From: Phycisphaerae bacterium
GTDB lineage: Bacteria > Planctomycetota > Phycisphaerae > UBA1845 > JAFGLZ01
Length of the DNA: 64,000 nucleotides
Direction: 5' to 3'
Assembly (NCBI GenBank): GCA_016927755.1
Contig: JAFGLZ010000241.1
Span: forward strand, 1 to 64,000
Of this stretch, positions 26,336 to 35,619 are shown one piece after another. The notes under the pieces are model-generated. The model did not search any database. It was not told where the DNA came from and saw only the letters and a program-made list of their open reading frames with translations. A program made the position numbers and the translations under genes. Within the stretch, counting starts at the first letter, position 1; each line of letters starts with the position of its first letter.

Positions 26336-27226
26336 ATGGACCGCGACAAGGCTTCCGCCTCAATGCTCGGTCGGAGATTTCTCCTGTTGTCTCGCTCGCT
26401 TATTCGCATCGGGTTGTGCTGGGTCGTAGGGTTGGCGTTGCCGACATTGGGCGAGCCGGTCCACGGCACGGAGGTCACCTGGACGTCGCCGGGAACCGTT
26501 CGGCTTCGGGTGCTCAGCTACAACATCCGGCACGGCGAGGGGATGGACGGGAAGCTGGACTTGGCACGGATCGCGAAGGTCATCAGGTCGCTCAAGCCGG
26601 ACCTCGTCGCGCTGCAGGAGGAGGACAGGAAGACTCGACGGACCCGTCAGGTCGACCAGGCGGCCGAGCTGGGACGGTTGACTGGGATGCACGCGGTGTT
26701 CGGTAAGGCGATCGATCACGATGGGGGGGAGTACGGGGAGGCCGTTCTGAGTCGGTGGCCGATCAAGGCATCCTCCGTTCATTCGCTGCCGATTCCGAAG
26801 GGGGGTGAGGTGCGGGCGCTGCTGGTCGTCGAGCCGGACGCGCGGGCGCGGCTGCGATTCTGTGGGACGCACCTGTGCCACCAGAGCGAGGAGAACCGGT
26901 CGGCACAGGTGAGGGAGATCAACAAGATTCTGGTGAAGGACGACGAGGTGCCGACGATCCTCGTGGGGGACCTGAACGCCCGGCCGAATGAGGCTCCGTT
27001 CAGGGAGTTGGCGCGGCATTGGACGGATCCGACGGCGGGGAAGGACAACCCGACATTTCCGTCGGGCAAGCCGTCGATGGAGATCGACTACATCCTACTG
27101 CGGCCCGGGCGACGGTTTTGCGTCAGGGAGGCGCGCGTGGTCGAGGAGCCGGCCGCGTCCGATCACAGGCCGATTCTGGCGGTCGTGGAGATACTGCCCG
27201 ATTCTGGCAGACCGGCGGACCCATGA
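26336..27226 (+). CDS. Secreted endonuclease/exonuclease/phosphatase-family protein
   Basis: 296 residues. A signal anchor spans about 20-40. The EEP fold is marked by LSYNIRHGEG, the metal-binding glutamate in VALQEED, GDLNARPNE and the final SDHRPI histidine. Members hydrolyse phosphodiesters or phosphoesters; the exported location suggests phosphate or lipid scavenging. Its TGA overlaps the ATG of the binding-protein gene that follows (ATGA). The divergent 184-base gap to the URO-D-like gene should hold both promoters; no clear consensus was found. Confidence 0.82.
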   Translation: MDRDKASASMLGRRFLLLSRSLIRIGLCWVVGLALPTLGEPVHGTEVTWTSPGTVRLRVLSYNIRHGEGMDGKLDLARIAKVIRSLKPDLVALQEEDRKTRRTRQVDQAAELGRLTGMHAVFGKAIDHDGGEYGEAVLSRWPIKASSVHSLPIPKGGEVRALLVVEPDARARLRFCGTHLCHQSEENRSAQVREINKILVKDDEVPTILVGDLNARPNEAPFRELARHWTDPTAGKDNPTFPSGKPSMEIDYILLRPGRRFCVREARVVEEPAASDHRPILAVVEILPDSGRPADP

Positions 27227-29148
27227 TGTCAAAGGGCGAGCAACGGATGATCGGGACGGCGCCAGGCGCTGCGGTCCTCGTGGGATGGCTGACCGCGTGT
27301 GGGGTATCGGTGCAGGGCTACCAGGAGGCGCCGATGCTGGCGGAGCGCGTCGCTCGGGGTGAGCTTCCGCCGGTGGCCGAGCGCCTGCCTGAGAAGCCGG
27401 TCGTCGTGATGCCGGTCGAGTCGATCGGGAAGTACGGAGGGACGTGGCGGCGCTTGTCGCTGGGCGGTCGAGACATCCAGCTCGACTATCGGATGGGGTA
27501 TGAGCCGCTTGTGCGTTGGGACCTTTCGGGGAAGAAGGCAATACCGGGGCTTGCCGAGAGCTGGGAGATCCAGGACGGTGGTAAGACGTATGTGTTCCGT
27601 CTCCGCAAGGGGCTCAAGTGGTCTGACGGGGAGCCGCTGACGTCGGCGGACTTCCTGTTCACCCATCAGGACGTGTTGGGCAACAAGGAGCTGTATCCGG
27701 TCTTTCCGGCGTGGTTGACGGTTGGCGGGGTGGCGGCGGCGATGACGGCGCCAGATCCGCAGACGATCGTGTACCGTTTCGCGAAGCCTTACGGCGTATT
27801 CCTGGAGGTGCTGGCGTACCGGGGGGCCTTGATCCTCGGGCCGGAGCACTACCTCAAGCGGTTTCATCCGAAGTACGTGGACAAGAGGAAACTTGAGAAG
27901 CAGGTTCACGAAGCGGGCTTCGATTTGTGGAACCAGCTCTTCCTGCGTCAGTTCAACCCGAACGAGAACCCGGATCTGCCGACGTGGAAGCCGTTCAAGA
28001 TCGTCGTTCCGCCGCCGGGGAGCCGGATGATCGCGGAGCGGAACCCCTACTACTGGAAGGTGGACCCGGCGGGGAATCAGCTTCCTTACATTGATCGCGT
28101 GGCCTTTACGGACGTGCAGAACAACGAGATTGTCACGATGAAGGCGATGGCGGGGGAGGTGGACTTTCAGGCCAGGCGGATCGACGCGGGGAACTACGGG
28201 CTGTTCATGGAGAATCGGGAGGCGGGCAATTATCGCGTGCTGCGCGACGCCAATCCGAGCACGACGTGCCTGTACCTGAACCAGTACAGCAAAGACCCGG
28301 TGATGCGGAAGCTGCTTCAGGACCGGCGATTCAGGGTGGCTCTTTCGCTGGCGGTTGATCGTCGGGAGTTGATTTTTCTGATGTACTCGGGGATGGCGGT
28401 TCCGGCGCGTGGGGTGGCGTCGCCGTATGACCCGTATTACCTGCCCGAGTTCGACGCGAAGTATCTGGAGTACGATCCGGTCGAGGCGAACCGGTTGCTC
28501 GACGAGGTGGGGCTTCGGCGGGGCCGAACGGGGGAGCGGTATCTGCCGGACGGTCGGCCGTTCCGCCAGATTCTGCACGTGTATCCCTCTGAGGCGGGGA
28601 CGAGCACGGACCTTTGGCAGCTCGTGGCGGAGTACTACCGGGAGGTCGGGCTGGACTTCGTGGTGAAGGTTGACGCGGGGACGTTGAGCGTGATGCAGAT
28701 CAGCAACGGTAACCTCGACTTCTGGGCGTACGCGGAGACGGGGATGCATTGGGTGCTGGACCCGCGGTGGTACGTACCCACGGTGAGCACGGCCTATTTC
28801 GCGCCGCTTTACGGGCAATACTATGCGTCGGGGGGAAAGAAGGGGGTCAAGCCTCCCGAGGAGTGGCAACGGATTCTGGATTGGTATGCGGAGTTGACGA
28901 CCGTTGTGGGCGACGATCGGCGGAAGTTGGAGCTCGGGAGGAATATCCTCCGACAGTGGGCGGAGGAATGCTACGTGATCGGCATCTGTCGGAACGACCT
29001 TCTGACGATCGTGTCCAATGACTTCAAGAATGTGCCGGAGCGGATCATCCACGATTGGCGGGTGATGACGCCGGGATACATCGGGATCGAGCAGTTCTAC
29101 ATCGACAGCGACAGGACGACGGACTGCGTGGGCAGGAAGGCGCGGTGA
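27223..29148 (+). CDS. Family 5 ABC transporter substrate-binding protein (paralogue 1)
   Basis: 641 residues. The start overlaps the previous stop; a second start at 27247 with GGGCGAG upstream would give a shorter signal ending in the lipobox LTAC, so it is probably a lipoprotein. Hallmarks of the oligopeptide/dipeptide-binding family are YVFRLRKGLKWSDG, ERNPYYWKVDPAGNQLPYID and FRVALSLAVDR. No permease or ATPase gene is near. It shares most blocks with the protein at 39971, including the closing GYIGIEQFY. The ligand is unknown. Confidence 0.85.
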   Translation: MMSKGEQRMIGTAPGAAVLVGWLTACGVSVQGYQEAPMLAERVARGELPPVAERLPEKPVVVMPVESIGKYGGTWRRLSLGGRDIQLDYRMGYEPLVRWDLSGKKAIPGLAESWEIQDGGKTYVFRLRKGLKWSDGEPLTSADFLFTHQDVLGNKELYPVFPAWLTVGGVAAAMTAPDPQTIVYRFAKPYGVFLEVLAYRGALILGPEHYLKRFHPKYVDKRKLEKQVHEAGFDLWNQLFLRQFNPNENPDLPTWKPFKIVVPPPGSRMIAERNPYYWKVDPAGNQLPYIDRVAFTDVQNNEIVTMKAMAGEVDFQARRIDAGNYGLFMENREAGNYRVLRDANPSTTCLYLNQYSKDPVMRKLLQDRRFRVALSLAVDRRELIFLMYSGMAVPARGVASPYDPYYLPEFDAKYLEYDPVEANRLLDEVGLRRGRTGERYLPDGRPFRQILHVYPSEAGTSTDLWQLVAEYYREVGLDFVVKVDAGTLSVMQISNGNLDFWAYAETGMHWVLDPRWYVPTVSTAYFAPLYGQYYASGGKKGVKPPEEWQRILDWYAELTTVVGDDRRKLELGRNILRQWAEECYVIGICRNDLLTIVSNDFKNVPERIIHDWRVMTPGYIGIEQFYIDSDRTTDCVGRKAR

Positions 29149-29174
29149 CCGCGGAGACGGGACCGGAGAGAGAC

Positions 29175-30050
29175 ATGTTTATCGACATTCACGGGCACGT
29201 TCAGAAATGGCCTGGCGTGATGCGCGGCGGTAAGCCTTGCTTCGCCTCGCCGGAGCATCTGATCGAGCGGCACGACGCGGTGGGTATCGAGCGGGGCGTT
29301 CTCCTGCCGATGGTCCACGTGGAGTGCAACTACGTGTCGCAGTCGAACGAGGAGGTCCTCGAGATTGGCGAGGCGTATCCGGGGCGATTCATTCCGTTCT
29401 GCAACCTCGATCCGCGGGCGATGTCCAACTCGTCAGACGCTCCGCTGGGGGATTTGCTGCGATACTACCGCGACCAGGGGTGCAAGGGGGTCGGGGAGTT
29501 GTGCGCGAACCTGCCGTTCGGCGATCCGCTGGTGCAGAACCTGTTCAAGCACGTTGAGGACGTGGGTCTTCCTCTGACGTTCCACGTGGCGCACCGGATC
29601 GGCGGGGTTTACGGGCTGTACGATGACGCGGGCCTGCCGCAGCTCGAGGCCTGCTTGCAGCGTTTCGGGCGGCTGAGGTTCCTGGGACACTCGCAGTCGT
29701 TCTGGGCGGAGATGGCGAGGCTACGGACGCCTGGGGATCGAGCGGGGTACCCGGACTACCCGATCGATGAGGAGGGGGTTGTGCCGAAGCTCCTGCGACG
29801 ATACGAGAACCTGTACGGGGATCTGTCGGCGGGGAGCGGGCACAACGCGCTGGTACGCGATCCGGAGTACGCGGTTCAGTTTCTCAACGAGTTCCAGGAC
29901 CGGTTGCTGTTCGGGACGGACATCTGCGCGCCGGACACTCCGACGCCGCTCGTGGATTTCCTGATCGGGCTGCGAGATTCGGGTCGGATCAGCGAGTCGG
30001 TGTTCGGCAAGGTGGCTCGGGAGAACGCGGTGAAGCTGTTGGGGCTGTGA
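29175..30050 (+). CDS. Amidohydrolase-family metal-dependent hydrolase (amidohydro_2)
   Basis: 291 residues with the HxH start IDIHGHVQ, a barrel middle with a histidine in FHVAHRIGG, H in LGHSQSF and the final aspartate in LLFGTDICAPD. This is the TIM-barrel fold of ACMSD-type decarboxylases and hydrolases. ATG at 29175 with GGAGAG upstream is preferred over a GTG at 29145 that overlaps the preceding stop. It lies between a binding protein and a symporter, consistent with uptake followed by hydrolysis. The reaction is not known. Confidence 0.8.
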   Translation: MFIDIHGHVQKWPGVMRGGKPCFASPEHLIERHDAVGIERGVLLPMVHVECNYVSQSNEEVLEIGEAYPGRFIPFCNLDPRAMSNSSDAPLGDLLRYYRDQGCKGVGELCANLPFGDPLVQNLFKHVEDVGLPLTFHVAHRIGGVYGLYDDAGLPQLEACLQRFGRLRFLGHSQSFWAEMARLRTPGDRAGYPDYPIDEEGVVPKLLRRYENLYGDLSAGSGHNALVRDPEYAVQFLNEFQDRLLFGTDICAPDTPTPLVDFLIGLRDSGRISESVFGKVARENAVKLLGL

Positions 30051-30186
30051 CAGGCGCGACCGGTGCATTTCCCGGCTTGGGGTGGCAAGATCGTCAGGGC
30101 TTGCCTAGTATTTGCACTTCCGTGGATTCCGCATAGAGGAACGGCGCTACTCGCCGCCGCGGCGACGGGCTTGGGAGTCTCCCTGG

Positions 30187-31716
30187 ATGCACTACTCGGA
30201 CTACGCCGTGATGCTCGTGTACCTAGCCTTCGTGGTGGGGCTGGGGGTGGTCTTCTCGCGGAAGGAGAAGGACACGGACGAGTACCTGCTGGGCGGGCGT
30301 CGGATGCCGTGGTGGGTGATCGGCGTGTCATACATGATCTCGCTGATGAGCACGATATCGCTGGTAGCGGTTCCGGGTGAGGCGTACAAGAACGGGCTGA
30401 CGCGATCGCTGATGTCGATGCTGTCGCCGCCGGCGGCGATCCTGAGCTTCTATCTGTTCGTCCGGTTCTACTTCCGCGTGAAGATGTTCACGCCGTTTAC
30501 GTACCTGGAGCAGCGATTCGATCGTCGTGTTCGACTGCTGGGGAGCTTGGTGTTCTGGTGGACTCGGCTGGCGTATCTGGCGATCGTTCTATACTCATCT
30601 TCGAAGGTCTTTCAGGGGGCGGCGAACTGGCCGGTGGAGCTGACGATCTGTCTGGTGGGCATGGTGGGGATCGTCTATACGACGCTTGGGGGGATGAAGG
30701 CAGTGGTGTGGACGGATTTCACGCAGTTTGTGATCCTGGTCGTTGGGCTGGCGCTGATTACGGTGAAGTGCGCGGGGTTCGTCGACGGCGGAATGTCCGG
30801 CATTGTGAGCTACTCCTTCTCGCACGGCCGAGGGTTCGAGGGCTTCAAGGACGCGGGATTCTTCTCGTTGAATCCGTACGTGCGGCTCACGTTCTGGGCG
30901 ATGGTCATCGCGATCTTGACGGAGCACCTCTTCTACAACAGCTCGGACCAGATATCGGTTCAGCGTCTGCTGAGCACGTCATCGTATCAAGAGGCGAAGA
31001 AATCGCTGTTCACGTTCGTGGTGCTCGGACTTCCGTTCTCTATCGTTCTGTGGTTCCTGGGACTGGCGGTATTCACCTACTACGGGCAACACCCGGGGGA
31101 GGCGGAGGGGGTGACGGGCGATACGGCGTTATTTCGGTTCATCTCGAGCAAGCTGCCCTCGCCGATGCCGGGACTGATGCTGTCGGCGATGCTGGCGGCG
31201 GTGATGTCGACGTTGGACTCGGGCATGAACAGCCTGGCGGCGGTTGCGACGAAGGACATCTACATCCTGTTCGTGCGGAAGGACGCCAGCGAGCGGCAGC
31301 AAGTTCGGTTTTCGCGGATCATGACGGTACTGGTAGGGGTCTTCGCGATCATCACGGCCCTGGTGATCGCGTTGGTGGCCGAGTCGATCGAGGAGACGAT
31401 CCTGGAGGCGAGCACGATTTGGATCTCGTTCTCGATCGTCCTTGCGCCGACGTTCCTGATGGGCGTGACGACTCGTAGGGTTCGGGGCAACCACGTCATC
31501 TTCGCGATGATCTGCGCGTGGATCGTGACGGCGTGCATGGTGGCGTGGTATGTGTCGAGCAAGGGCGGGGCGAGAGAGCTGAGCTTCATGTACGTTCCGC
31601 TGCCGGGGTTCTTGGCGATGCTCGTGTTGGGGTACATCCCGGCGTTGTTGCCCGGGGAGGTGGATCGCGGGAAGACGGACGGGCTGACGTTGTGGACGCT
31701 CGACAAGAAGGGATAG
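30187..31716 (+). CDS. Sodium/solute symporter (SSS family, second copy)
   Basis: 509 residues with about 13 membrane helices. Family marks: DEYLLGGRRMPWW near residue 32, GGMKAVVWTDF near 170 and the MSTLDSGMNSLAAV helix near 340. It differs clearly from the SSS protein at 97-1665. ATG at 30187 begins just before helix 1; the longer upstream frame has an implausible Arg-rich leader. It sits between an amidohydrolase and an esterase, all on the same strand. Confidence 0.88.
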   Translation: MHYSDYAVMLVYLAFVVGLGVVFSRKEKDTDEYLLGGRRMPWWVIGVSYMISLMSTISLVAVPGEAYKNGLTRSLMSMLSPPAAILSFYLFVRFYFRVKMFTPFTYLEQRFDRRVRLLGSLVFWWTRLAYLAIVLYSSSKVFQGAANWPVELTICLVGMVGIVYTTLGGMKAVVWTDFTQFVILVVGLALITVKCAGFVDGGMSGIVSYSFSHGRGFEGFKDAGFFSLNPYVRLTFWAMVIAILTEHLFYNSSDQISVQRLLSTSSYQEAKKSLFTFVVLGLPFSIVLWFLGLAVFTYYGQHPGEAEGVTGDTALFRFISSKLPSPMPGLMLSAMLAAVMSTLDSGMNSLAAVATKDIYILFVRKDASERQQVRFSRIMTVLVGVFAIITALVIALVAESIEETILEASTIWISFSIVLAPTFLMGVTTRRVRGNHVIFAMICAWIVTACMVAWYVSSKGGARELSFMYVPLPGFLAMLVLGYIPALLPGEVDRGKTDGLTLWTLDKKG

Positions 31717-31765
31717 GAGTGAGGATGGTCCGGCACGTTGTGGCCGGAGAAGGAGAGTTGATGCC

Positions 31766-33004
31766 ATGAGACTACGTTCTTGCGCTGGTGTGGGGTCCCG
31801 TATCGGACGGGTTGGCTTTCTTGCGTGCATCTTCGGTTTCATCGGGATCGTGGCGGCGGATCCTGGCGTATCGAGTACGGGCGCGTCGGGTCTGTGGGAC
31901 CTGAAGCGGCTGTATCAGGCGCCGAAGTTCGAGGTTGCGGGTCAGCGGGACGGCTTGGAGATGATCTATTACGAGGGGGAGCCGTTCCGAGGGAAGCCGA
32001 CACGGGTCTTCGCATATTACGGTCATCCAAAGGGGGTGGCGGGGAAGGTGCCGGCGATGGCGCTCGTTCACGGAGGGGGAGGTGAGGCGTTCCCACAGTG
32101 GGTCCAGTTATGGGTGGACCGAGGGTACGCGGCGCTGGCGATGGATCTCGCGGGGTGCGGGCCTAGCGGGGCCAAGGGCGAGCGGATGCCTGACGGGGGC
32201 CCGGGGCAGAGCGACGTGTTCAAGTTCCGTCAGATGAATCTCGGCCTGCGAGAGCAGTGGACGTATCACGCGGTCGCGGCGGTGATTCGGGGCGTTTCAT
32301 TTCTGGCGAGCCGTCCGGAGGTGGATGCGGATCGGATCGGGATAACGGGCATCTCGTGGGGGGGCTATCTGACGTGCATCGTTTCGGGGGTGGACGGTCG
32401 TCTGAAGGTGTCGGTGCCGGTTTATGGGTGCGGGTTCCTGAACGACAATAGTGCGTGGGTAAAGATCCTGGGTGAGCTGCCGGCCGACGAGCGCAAAAGC
32501 TGGATCAAGCACTTCGATCCTAGCAGGTACCTTTCCGGTTGCCGGATGCCGATGCTTTTCGTGAATGGGACGAACGATTTCGCGTATCCACTGGACAGCT
32601 ACCAGAAGAGCTATCGGCTGGTTCACAGTCCGAGGACGCTCTGTGTCACGGTGAAGATGCCGCATAGCCACCCGGCCGGCTGGGCGCCGAAGGAGATCGG
32701 GTTGTTCGTGGATCAGCATCTGAAGAGGGGGACGGCGTTGGCGCGATTCACGAAGGTCCAACGCGAGGGCTCGACGATCAACGCGTTGTTCTCAGCGTCC
32801 GAGCCGATCGTGAAGGCTCAGCTTCACACGACGACGGATCAAGGGGCCTGGCAGAAGCGAGAGTGGGTCTCCGTGCCGCTGGAGATCGTGGGGGATCGTG
32901 TGGAGGGGAAGCTTCCCGAGAAGCGTCCGATCGTATGGTTCGTGACGATCCAGGACGGACGGGGCGCGACGGTGAGCACGGAGCATGAGGTGGTGTCAGA
33001 GTAG
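31766..33004 (+). CDS. Secreted alpha/beta-hydrolase (acetylxylan-esterase-like)
   Basis: 412 residues. Signal peptide about 1-31. The catalytic serine lies in GISWGGYL, the acid probably in NGTNDFAYP and the histidine in MPHSHPAG. An HGGGGE oxyanion-type segment is at the start of the fold. A further ~90 residues form a C-terminal beta-rich region. The best family match is the acetylxylan esterase/prolyl-peptidase-like group of secreted hydrolases in planctomycetes; ester substrate unknown. AAGGAGAG precedes the ATG. It ends the rightward run and converges on a URO-D-like gene. Confidence 0.75.
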   Translation: MRLRSCAGVGSRIGRVGFLACIFGFIGIVAADPGVSSTGASGLWDLKRLYQAPKFEVAGQRDGLEMIYYEGEPFRGKPTRVFAYYGHPKGVAGKVPAMALVHGGGGEAFPQWVQLWVDRGYAALAMDLAGCGPSGAKGERMPDGGPGQSDVFKFRQMNLGLREQWTYHAVAAVIRGVSFLASRPEVDADRIGITGISWGGYLTCIVSGVDGRLKVSVPVYGCGFLNDNSAWVKILGELPADERKSWIKHFDPSRYLSGCRMPMLFVNGTNDFAYPLDSYQKSYRLVHSPRTLCVTVKMPHSHPAGWAPKEIGLFVDQHLKRGTALARFTKVQREGSTINALFSASEPIVKAQLHTTTDQGAWQKREWVSVPLEIVGDRVEGKLPEKRPIVWFVTIQDGRGATVSTEHEVVSE

Positions 33005-33067
33005 AGACGCTCGAGGGCGGCGTTGCGTTCGTGCGGGATAGGGCCGGTTGCGGCACGACGAAGAGTC

Positions 33068-34195
33068 TCAGAGCCAGCCGGTGACCTCAGCCAGCAGGCG
33101 ACATGTCTCGACGAAGTGTGGCCAGGACACGTCCGGGGGGATGCCGTGGTCGCAGCCGGGGATGTAGCCACCGGCTTGGACGGCGGGGCGGAGGCGTTCG
33201 AACTCGGCTCGGAGGGCGTCGCCGCCTTTGGCCATCTTGCGTTTGTCGATTCCGCCGCGGTAGGCCATCTGGGTGCCGAACTGTCGTCGATAGGCGGGGA
33301 GGTCGTTACCGGCGGCGACTTCCTGGGGTGAGTTGACGTTGAGTCCGGCCTCGATCCAGACGGGGATGAGGTGTCCGGCGTGGCCGTCGGAGTCGACTTC
33401 GTAGATGGGCACGCCGGCCTGCTTCGACAGCTCGCCCCACCTGCGCCAGCACTTCAGGAGGAACTGACGGCACATGTCGGGGCCGATCATGGGCTTTTCC
33501 TTGAAGGCCATGTCCTCGCAGATGAGGATGTAATCCGGGACGTAGTGATCGTAGATGCGCTCGACGAGCCGGACGACGAAGTCCTCCCAGAAGTCGACCA
33601 TTTCCTGGGTGAGGTCGGGGTCGTCGAGGAAGAGCATGCAGAGGTTCTCGAATCCGAGCCACTCGCGGAGCTGCCAGAAGGGTCCGTGGAAGACCAGTCC
33701 GGAGGGGTAGGTTCGGTTCTTCAGCTTCTTGGCTCGCTCGGCGAGGTCGTCCGGGAAGCGGCTGGGCGCGTCGACGACGTATCGCCGCTTCATGTCTTCC
33801 CAGTCCGCGCGAGACTCGACGGGGCACTTGACCCATCGGCGGGTGACAAAGTCGATGGCGTCGCGGAGATATGAGGTGTCGAATTCCTTCGAGATCTCAC
33901 AGACGTTGCCTTTCCAGTCCTGGACGATCCATGTGTCGCCGAGGTCTTCGATGACCTTCTCCTCGAACTGAGGGATCATTCGGAAGTCCACGCCAATGCT
34001 GACCTGCTCGACGGGCGGGGGCAGGGCGACTCCGATTTGCTCGGCAGCGTAGCGGACGTAGTCGTCGACGCTCTCGGGTAGGCCCTGCTTGTGCCATGCC
34101 TGGCGAGTGGACTTGCGTCCTCCTCCGGGTGCGAAGGGGATGCGGTCCGGGGTCTGAAAGAGGAGTGTGGCCAAGTAGCGTTCACGTTCGTTCAT
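33068..34195 (-). CDS. Uroporphyrinogen-decarboxylase-family protein (paralogue 2, altered metal motif)
   Basis: 375 residues. URO-D/MtaA barrel by overall pattern (NERERYLATLLFQTPDRIPF start, HGPFWQLREWLGFENL, ICEDMAFKEKPMI). At the place of the HxCG metal motif it has VDSDGHAGHL, while a C-terminal cysteine is kept in YIPGCDHGIPPD. This variant occurs in many uncharacterised PVC proteins. ATG at 34195 (AAGGAC upstream) is taken; the longer upstream frame has no good site and runs into the Rrf2 promoter. It is divergent from the Rrf2 gene, so shared control is possible. Confidence 0.8.
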   Translation of the reverse strand: MNERERYLATLLFQTPDRIPFAPGGGRKSTRQAWHKQGLPESVDDYVRYAAEQIGVALPPPVEQVSIGVDFRMIPQFEEKVIEDLGDTWIVQDWKGNVCEISKEFDTSYLRDAIDFVTRRWVKCPVESRADWEDMKRRYVVDAPSRFPDDLAERAKKLKNRTYPSGLVFHGPFWQLREWLGFENLCMLFLDDPDLTQEMVDFWEDFVVRLVERIYDHYVPDYILICEDMAFKEKPMIGPDMCRQFLLKCWRRWGELSKQAGVPIYEVDSDGHAGHLIPVWIEAGLNVNSPQEVAAGNDLPAYRRQFGTQMAYRGGIDKRKMAKGGDALRAEFERLRPAVQAGGYIPGCDHGIPPDVSWPHFVETCRLLAEVTGWL

Positions 34196-34406
34196 GGTGT
34201 CCTTCTCTCGGCACGGCGGTTGGAAGGGCTGGCGGGAACAAAGATACCCGCTTGGGGTGGAGATTGCACGGGTGTCGGGGAAGGGGTTGAGGGCGTGGCG
34301 CTGTACGATCGTCAATGGCCATTCCGCGATGGTGTTGCGGCGCTGAGAGGGTGCGGGTGGGGTGTGGGCGAGATCTTCCGGGGCAGCGAATTCTTCGGAA
34401 ATGCCC

Positions 34407-34435
34407 TTGACATAGAACTCCGATCGGGCTAGTAG
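34407..34435 (+). promoter_or_regulatory. Putative sigma-70 promoter of the rrf2 operon
   Basis: A perfect -35 TTGACA at 34407-34412 is followed after 17 bases by TAGTAG, a poor -10, with an adjacent TAC-rich stretch. The 5' leader would be about 60 bases and contains a repeated GCCAC (34454 and 34468 region), a possible operator. The remaining 34196-34406 part of this 308-base divergent gap holds nothing else recognisable. An Rrf2 repressor often controls its own promoter, so this is a natural place for autoregulation. Confidence 0.5.
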
Positions 34436-34503
34436 TACATTGTAGATACGCCACTTCAAGGATTGCCACCTTTGTTCAGGCGGCTTAGGAGCCGAATAGG
34501 CCG

Positions 34504-35010
34504 ATGAAACTCACCACGAGAGCGCGATACGCCTTGCGGTCGATGGTGGAGATCGCCCGCCATGCCGATGAGGCCGAACCCATCAGCCTCGAGAACGTTG
34601 CCAACGCCACACAGATCTCGAGACGGTATCTGGAGCAGTTGGCGATTGCGTTGCGGGGGGCGTCTCTGCTGAGATCGGTGAGCGGACGGCGGGGGGGGTA
34701 TTACCTGTCCAGGCCGCCGGATGAGATCATGATCGGCGAGATCGTCGCGGCCGCCATCGGGAGCATTAACGTTGTGGATTGCGTTGGGCTTCCGGAGACC
34801 TGTCTGAAGGCCGACACGTGCGAGTGTCGGTTGGTGTATATGTTGATCAACCGGGGAATCAAGGAGGTCTTGAACCGCTACTCACTGGCCGACCTGTCGG
34901 ACAGGGAGTGGCTGAAGACCGTGGGCAAGGAGTTGGGCTTGGACATTTGCGGGGTGGACACGGGCGTCGAATCGCGTCGAAGACGCCGGAACCCTTGCCC
35001 CTCATCATAA
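34504..35010 (+). CDS. Rrf2-family transcriptional regulator with cysteine cluster
   Basis: 168 residues. The winged helix begins MKLTTRARYALRSMVEIARH and continues with ISRRYLEQL and RGGYYLSRPP, as in IscR/NsrR/Rrf2. Four cysteines lie in the effector region: DCVG, ETCL and TCEC (C-x6-C-x5-C-x-C), fitting the Fe-S site of this family. It should sense redox, NO or cluster status and act as a repressor. In Desulfovibrio vulgaris rrf2 lies next to the hmc operon; here it heads a second redox operon. The 42-base gap to the macro-domain gene indicates cotranscription. Confidence 0.88.
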   Translation: MKLTTRARYALRSMVEIARHADEAEPISLENVANATQISRRYLEQLAIALRGASLLRSVSGRRGGYYLSRPPDEIMIGEIVAAAIGSINVVDCVGLPETCLKADTCECRLVYMLINRGIKEVLNRYSLADLSDREWLKTVGKELGLDICGVDTGVESRRRRRNPCPSS

Positions 35011-35052
35011 GGGAAATCGCGCCGACCGGCGCCAGGTTGGGAGGACCGCACG

Positions 35053-35607
35053 GTGGATCACTTGAAGACCGACGGGCGTATTCTGCGCCTTGTCAAGGGC
35101 GACATCACGGATCTGGAGATCGAGGCCTTCGTCTATTACGCCCGTGAGGATCTTGTCCTGGGTTCCGGCTGGGGCACGTCGATCGCGACGCGTGGGGGAC
35201 CGAAGGTCCAGGAGGAGCTGAAGCAACTCGGCCCGATCAAGACGACGGAGGCCGTCGTCACGGGGGCCGGGAAGATGAAGGCCAAGTTCATCGTCCACGC
35301 GGCGGGGCCCAAGTTCCAGGAGCCCGACACCGAGCGCAAGCTGCATGAGACGACGATGAACGCACTTCAAGCGGCGGAGGCGAAGGGCATCAAGCATATC
35401 GCGTTTCCGCAGATGGGCGCGGGCTTCTACGGGATCCCGTTGGCTGCCTGCGCGGACATCACAATCGACGCGGCGATCGAATACCTGCAGGGCCCGACAG
35501 AGATCGAGGAGATCGTCTTCTGTCTCCTGGATACTCGCGACTACACACCGTTCAAGGACAAGCTTGAGGCCGTCAGACGCGGCGGTCTGAAGGTCGTTGC
35601 CCAATAG
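35053..35607 (+). CDS. Macro-domain protein
   Basis: 184 residues. Macro fold marked by KGDITDLEIEAFV, the LGSGWGTSI glycine loop, VHAAGPKF and FPQMGAGFYGIP. Such proteins bind ADP-ribose or its derivatives (O-acetyl-ADP-ribose, NAD-derived signals) and some remove ADP-ribose from proteins. The start is GTG at 35053 after GGGAGG. It sits between the Rrf2 regulator and the membrane cytochrome with 12 bases to the next gene, which suggests that an NAD-linked signal or modification matters for this redox module. The usual N-A-N motif is replaced by YAREDL, so activity is uncertain. Confidence 0.82.
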   Translation: MDHLKTDGRILRLVKGDITDLEIEAFVYYAREDLVLGSGWGTSIATRGGPKVQEELKQLGPIKTTEAVVTGAGKMKAKFIVHAAGPKFQEPDTERKLHETTMNALQAAEAKGIKHIAFPQMGAGFYGIPLAACADITIDAAIEYLQGPTEIEEIVFCLLDTRDYTPFKDKLEAVRRGGLKVVAQ

Positions 35608-35619
35608 GGAGAACCGTCC

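Noticed and set aside
25123..26706. 527-codon plus-strand frame across the URO-D-like and EEP genes
   Set aside because: It spans two better-supported genes on opposite strands; no recognisable domain or ribosome site.
27229..29052. 607-codon minus-strand frame opposite the family 5 binding protein
   Set aside because: Arg/His/Pro-rich composition, no domain, and it lies wholly within a convincing plus-strand gene.
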